Assembly: GCF_001905825.1 (NCBI RefSeq)
Contig: NZ_LIVV01000001.1
Location: 1,619,373-1,660,693 of the forward strand
DNA length: 41,321 nucleotides
DNA from: Streptomyces sp. CB02009
GTDB taxonomy: Bacteria; Actinomycetota; Actinomycetes; Streptomycetales; Streptomycetaceae
Reading direction: 5' to 3'
In this document: positions 39,858 through 41,321 of the stretch, in pieces
How the letters are laid out: every line of letters starts with the position of its first letter
Position numbering within the stretch: the stretch's first letter is position 1
Made by a program: the position numbers and the translations under genes
The notes under the pieces: generated by a model
Seen by the model: the letters and a program-made list of their open reading frames with translations, nothing else
What the model was told of the DNA's origin: nothing
Database searches by the model: none

Positions 39858-41321
39858 CTACCCGCACGCGTCCGACGGTACGGGCTGGACGACAGCTTCA
39901 CCCGCCGGACCCAGGTCCCCAGGCCGACTCGGCACCGGCGCGGTCACTGCCCAGGGAACGTCCAGTGCAGAGAGGGCGGCCTGCTGCTCTTGGGCGAGTT
40001 TGTCCCGCCTCGCGCGGGTGTTGGAGACCCACACGCCCAACCTGACGGCCACCGGTTCGGTTTCGCCGTCGACCGTGATCTGTTCGGTGTGGCCGCGGGG
40101 TACAGGCCGGTCGGCGCCTTCCCGTTCCACCCATTGCTTGAGGGCTGTGAGTCCGCGTTGGAATGCTTGTTGTGCCTTGTTCGGGCCCTTTGTCGTACGC
40201 GCCGCCGTCGGGGCGGGGGCCGGTGCCTGGTCGGGCTGCACGCCGAGCTTCGTCAGTCGTTCTTGCTGTTCGGTGGAGAGCTGCTTCCAGGTGCCTGGGT
40301 TGCGTTGCTGCTGGATCCAGCGTCCGATGTCGTCGCCCTCGAAGAGCACGCCGGGCTTGATGTCGGGCAGCACTCCATCGTCCTCGGCGTCGGCGAGGTC
40401 GGCGAGGACCTTGTGGTGGCGTTGCCAGTCGAGTGGCCAGGGGCAGTTCCAGTCCGGGTCGATCTCCGCCAGCTGCTCCGCGCGCGCCGTGGCCCGCTCC
40501 GCATCCTTCCCGAGCCCGCCCCTGCGGCGGAGGTTGGCGAGGAGCTGTCCGACAGCTAGCTGCTCCCCGTCTGCCGCGCCTTCGCCCCAGACAGCGTTCT
40601 GTCGGGGTGCGAGGTGCCCGTGTGCTTGGTGGTACGAGCGGAGTGCGGCGAGTTTGTTCTCCCATGCTTCGTCGCCGGGTTCCCACACCATGCCGGCCTC
40701 TGGCATGTCGAGGAGGTTCTTGCGGTGGGGGTCGAGCTCCCCGGCCCGCAGCGTCTTTCGCTGTTGATGCACCCATCGGCCAAGGGGGAACGTCTTCGTC
40801 GTCCCGACTGCGGTCTCGACGTCATAGGGCACGGAGTGCAGGCCGGTGATCCCGTTCTCAGCTCGCCAGCGGGTGAGGGCTTGGTAGCCCTCGAGCCAGA
40901 CGAGGGACTGGGGGCGGATGACGCGGCAGCGGGTGAGGGCGGCGATGTCGGCGGCGTCGCGGGGGGAGGCGAAGTTGACCACGATGGAGGCGACCCGGTC
41001 GGCCTCCTGCTGCGCCTGGCTGGTCTCCGCGGGCATGTCCCCGTTCTCCGGGCCGGCCGCGGTCGCGGGGGAGGGGTGGACGTGGATGCGCCGGCGTTCG
41101 GCGCTGCCGCGGGTGAGGGCGCGGGAGGCGAGCTGGTCGACCATGCGTTCCGAGTGCGAGCGCAGCGCCTGGAGGATGTCGACGAGGGGCTGGTAGCTGG
41201 CCGAGGCGACCATGTCCTTCGGGTCTTCCCCGGGCTGGAGGAAGACCGGGATGATGATCCGCGCCGTCTTCACGCTGCCGTCGGGATTCGGGCGCAGGGC
41301 GCGTCCGATGTTCTGGACGAT
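39858..41321 (-). CDS. DEAD/DEAH-type helicase with four helicase-associated repeats, partial
   Basis: The right edge of the window cuts this gene; its N-terminal ATPase part is outside. From the edge it reads IVQNIGRALRPNPDG, which is helicase motif VI (QxxGRxxR), then TARIIIPVFLQPGEDP. After a linker, four helicase-associated (HA) repeats follow, each with a hydrophobic helix and a G..LG.W(V/I)...R core: FPLGRWVHQQRKTL, LAVGQLLANLRRRG, DDIGRWIQQQRN and VRLGVWVSNTRARRDK. HA-repeat helicases are common on Streptomyces plasmids and chromosome arms and probably act on DNA; their role is not settled. The GTG at 41273 is only an internal codon, not the start. Confidence 0.88.
   Translation of the reverse strand: MVQNIGRALRPNPDGSVKTARIIIPVFLQPGEDPKDMVASASYQPLVDILQALRSHSERMVDQLASRALTRGSAERRRIHVHPSPATAAGPENGDMPAETSQAQQEADRVASIVVNFASPRDAADIAALTRCRVIRPQSLVWLEGYQALTRWRAENGITGLHSVPYDVETAVGTTKTFPLGRWVHQQRKTLRAGELDPHRKNLLDMPEAGMVWEPGDEAWENKLAALRSYHQAHGHLAPRQNAVWGEGAADGEQLAVGQLLANLRRRGGLGKDAERATARAEQLAEIDPDWNCPWPLDWQRHHKVLADLADAEDDGVLPDIKPGVLFEGDDIGRWIQQQRNPGTWKQLSTEQQERLTKLGVQPDQAPAPAPTAARTTKGPNKAQQAFQRGLTALKQWVEREGADRPVPRGHTEQITVDGETEPVAVRLGVWVSNTRARRDKLAQEQQAALSALDVPWAVTAPVPSRPGDLGPAGEAVVQPVPSDACG

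Overview
The window is very GC-rich actinobacterial DNA, most likely Streptomyces: coding frames have near-saturated G/C third positions, GTG and TTG starts are common, and the families (SARP, WYL, ECF sigma with a CU044_5270 partner, eCIS-type DUF4157 protein, helicase-associated repeats) are typical of that genus. The low gene density, the many one-off accessory genes and at least seven broken genes suggest a chromosome arm, or another accessory region, rather than the conserved core. No rRNA, complete tRNA or CRISPR array was seen.

Layout. 1-5.4 kb (+): two coupled unknown genes, two very small genes (a Cys-containing 30-mer and a 61-residue membrane protein), a YxiG-like protein, a PLP-dependent glutamate decarboxylase preceded by twin hairpins, and a CPBP-type membrane protease. 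5.5-10.6 kb: a SARP regulator divergent from a haloacetate-dehalogenase-like hydrolase, with a 9-bp tandem repeat between them; an unknown protein; a GNAT acetyltransferase; a 58-residue membrane protein. 11.1-18.3 kb: a SnoaL-like protein, a frameshifted O-methyltransferase, an AraC-type regulator divergent from a SAM methyltransferase, a decayed Cys-cluster gene, an unknown protein, and a membrane-anchored metallophosphoesterase. 18.3-24.9 kb (-): a WYL regulator next to a frameshifted two-domain SnoaL-like gene, a DUF protein, an ECF sigma / CU044_5270 pair, a lipoprotein and an unknown protein.

25-30.2 kb: an orphan DUF4157 (eCIS core) HExxH protein with its own C-terminal module, preceded by an 18-bp perfect hairpin and a 20-bp tandem repeat; a decayed MFS transporter start; a DUF11 protein with no signal peptide and a Cys-rich tail; a methyltransferase remnant; a small membrane protein. 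31-34.4 kb (-): an FMN-binding glutamate-synthase-family protein and an acetolactate-synthase-like ThDP enzyme. 34.5-41.3 kb: a decayed IS5-family transposase, then a Tn7-like module read leftward (TnsA-like, TnsB/TniA-like DDE transposase, TniB/TnsC-like AAA+ ATPase with a frameshift), and the C-terminal part of a helicase with four helicase-associated repeats that runs off the right edge.

The most interesting unit is the Tn7-like module. Its TnsA-like protein lacks all three expected PD-(D/E)XK residues while its DDE transposase keeps D-D-E, and no TniQ/TnsD gene is present where one is expected. The orphan eCIS-type protein and its repeat-rich upstream region come second. Several genes are broken by single-base shifts; sequencing error cannot be excluded for those without independent reads.
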